A DNA stretch of 64,000 nt from Kalaharituber pfeilii. Its lineage: Eukaryota; Ascomycota; Pezizomycetes; Pezizales; Pezizaceae. The notes beneath the pieces were generated by a model. The model was not told where the DNA came from, made no database searches, and saw nothing but the letters and a program-made list of their open reading frames with translations. The stretch spans positions 544,445-608,444 of the forward strand of contig WHUZ01000034.1 of NCBI GenBank assembly GCA_015179045.1, written 5' to 3'. The position numbers and the translations under genes were made by a program. Numbering within the stretch: position 1 is the first letter of the stretch; each line of letters opens with the position of its first letter. Shown one piece after another: positions 62,079-64,000 of this stretch.

Positions 62079-64000
62079 AATAAATATAGCAGATCTGAGC
62101 TAATAGTATGAGATAAAGTAAAATAAGCTCACTTTTTATATAAATTATATACTCAGTTTAAACTATTTCAGTAGCTATTTTAATAGCTATTTTAGTAGCT
62201 ATTTTGGTAGCTATTTCAGTAGCTATTGTAGTAGCCATTTTAGTAGCTATTTTGGCAGCCATTTTGGTAGCTATTTTAGTAGCTATTTTAGTAGCCATTT
62301 TGGCAGCTATTTCAGTAGTTATTTCAGTAGCTATTTTGGTAGCCATTTTAGTAGCTATTATATCTAGTATTTTTAATATCTATTTTAGTTACTATCTGGG
62401 TAGTAGTTTCAATCTAAGAGTATAAGATAAGTTATAATAAACTAACTTTAATAGGAAGAGATAGTATAGTATAATAGTAAGAAATAATATAAATTTAATA
62501 TACATAGCTAGCCTAATATAATAGTATAGAGTAATATAGGATAAGTTAAATTTTAATATTTATAGTTAGCTGGATTTGATAGTATAAGGTTAGATATAAT
62601 GAGCTAAATTTGACAGTATAGTAGATATAACCTAATAGTAAAAGATTATATAAATAAGCTAAATTTAATAGATTTGATTAAACTTTATCCAATATTATAA
62701 TAGTAGATAAAATGAGCTAAATTTGATAGATTTAGTAGACTCTATGAAATAGTATATAATAGTTATATTATACTATAAAGTATATCGGAAGCAAGCTATT
62801 TACTATATAACTAAATATATTATGAAATATAATAAAATATAAGTTATAGAAAAATAAAGTAGTTAAGATAGTAAAAAAAGCTTTATATTTATTAGAGTTG
62901 AGTTTCAAGTTCTTACTCTTCTTAAACTAACTTTAGTAAATCAGGTATCTATATATAGTTCTTTAAAGCTGTTAACAAATTCAGCTCAAAAAGATTCTAA
63001 GAATTAAGTTAAACTATGAAAAATATCAAGTAATAGCTTTTCTTTTAACTAACTCTTATAATAAATTTTAAGATAGTAAATATTAGAGCTTGTAACTACT
63101 AATATAAGCTTCTATTTAAAAATACTTATTATAACTCTGATTACTATATAAAGACTAATACTAAAGATAGAAAAGTTATTATATAAGTAAAAAATTAATA
63201 CTATAAGAACTACTAAAAGAGTTAGTAATTAAGATTACTAATCTCAGCTTAGTAGCTACTTACTTCTTAACTAAGAAAGCTCTACTACTACTACCCTAAC
63301 TAGTATTAGATTAGTTAAACACTCAACTAATAAATCTTATAGTTAGTAGTATCTTTAATAATACTTTTAAGTTAATAAGATAATATTAGAGTATAAGAAT
63401 AATTATACTTATAATAGTACTTCTTTTTTAGAATATATATTTCAAGTATCTGTTAGCTATTATTCTTTAATTTCTTAAAAGAATATAAAACTATATAGCT
63501 TAGTATTAGTAGATCTCTTACCTTAATCTTAGTAACTTAATTGCTATAATTGTATTTAAAATAATATTCTATGATATTTTGACTATAAGCTTATATCTTT
63601 AATTAGTTTTTAATATAGAAAGTAGTTAGTAAAAGCTTTACTTATTTATTATAAGATATATACTATAGTTATAGTATCTTAATCTCTTAAATACTTTTCT
63701 ATTTGATACTTGGCATATATCTAAAATAGGTATTAATATTTTATAAACTTAAGTTTATAGGTTAGATCTATACTATATCTTTCTGATAGATATATCTATA
63801 CTATAAGTTAGTAACTTAATTGTATTTCTAATATTCTTTTTCTTTTATTCCTTATTATCTTAATTTAGCTTATTTTTTTTATCAGAATATTATTTGTAGA
63901 ATTCTTTAAGTATATCTACTAGTAATCTTTATCTATTATAATAGTTTATATAGGTTTTCTCAAGTTACTTGTTTAGATCTATACCTTTTCTACATATAAG
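62079..64000. repeat. Right AT-rich RIP-like block
   Basis: Very AT-rich to the window end. Remaining C is mostly in CT and remaining G in AG. Degraded 57-bp units (GAGCTAAATTTGATAGATTT near 62717) and degraded 12-bp units (AGCTATTTTAGT, 62161-62375) remain recognisable, so the same repeats were here before mutation. No gene is seen. Confidence 0.85.

Overview
This window comes from a filamentous ascomycete (Pezizomycotina). The genes carry many short GT-AG introns (about 40-300 nt) with CTAAC-like branch sites, a tRNA-Met is interrupted one base 3' of its anticodon, and the gene set is typical of these fungi: a Zn(II)2Cys6 regulator, a DUF7514-type protein, a tricalbin, an Osh protein and a Hos2-type deacetylase. 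One end shows AT-rich DNA with the signature of repeat-induced point mutation (RIP). I cannot name the species.

Layout. 0.1-1.1 kb: decayed short-chain dehydrogenase. 1.5 kb: intron-containing tRNA-Met(CAT). 4.2-6.4 kb: amidase (+). 7.6-8.4 kb: four-helix membrane protein (+). 9.2-9.5 kb: small secreted Cys-rich protein (-). 10.2-11.4 kb: F-box protein (-). 14.6-15.6 kb: cyclophilin with a mitochondrial leader (-). 17.1-19.1 kb: Ent3-like epsin (+). 22.6-27.5 kb: tricalbin (+). 29.2-30.9 kb: ING-family PHD protein (-). 33.6-35.5 kb: Hos2-like histone deacetylase (+). 40.6-42.9 kb: DUF7514-like protein (+). 43.6-45.0 kb: Cys/Met-metabolism PLP enzyme (-). 47.5-49.6 kb: oxysterol-binding protein (+). 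50.9-54.5 kb: Zn2Cys6 transcription factor (+). I assigned exon borders by joining conserved protein blocks across splice signals. Most models close in frame; the ING linker does not.

From 54.5 kb to the end there are no credible genes. Two AT-rich blocks, in which the remaining C is mostly followed by T, flank a GC-normal island at about 55.1-61.98 kb. The island consists of a 57-bp tandem repeat and a 12-bp repeat, interrupted by identifiable insertions: three copies of a ~377-bp hAT-like MITE (two with perfect 8-bp target duplications, one with an empty-site paralogue), a second MITE, a 750-bp solo LTR (TGT...ACA, 5-bp duplication, empty-site paralogue), and several short poly(A)-tailed retroposons. 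The right AT-rich border falls inside one MITE copy, so the mutation pattern can be read base by base against its unmutated sister.

The genes do not form one pathway. Small themes are membrane contact and lipid transfer (tricalbin, Osh protein), endosomal traffic (epsin) and chromatin control (ING and Hos2, divergently arranged). The most informative part is the nested repeat island. I found no undescribed enzymatic or defence system.
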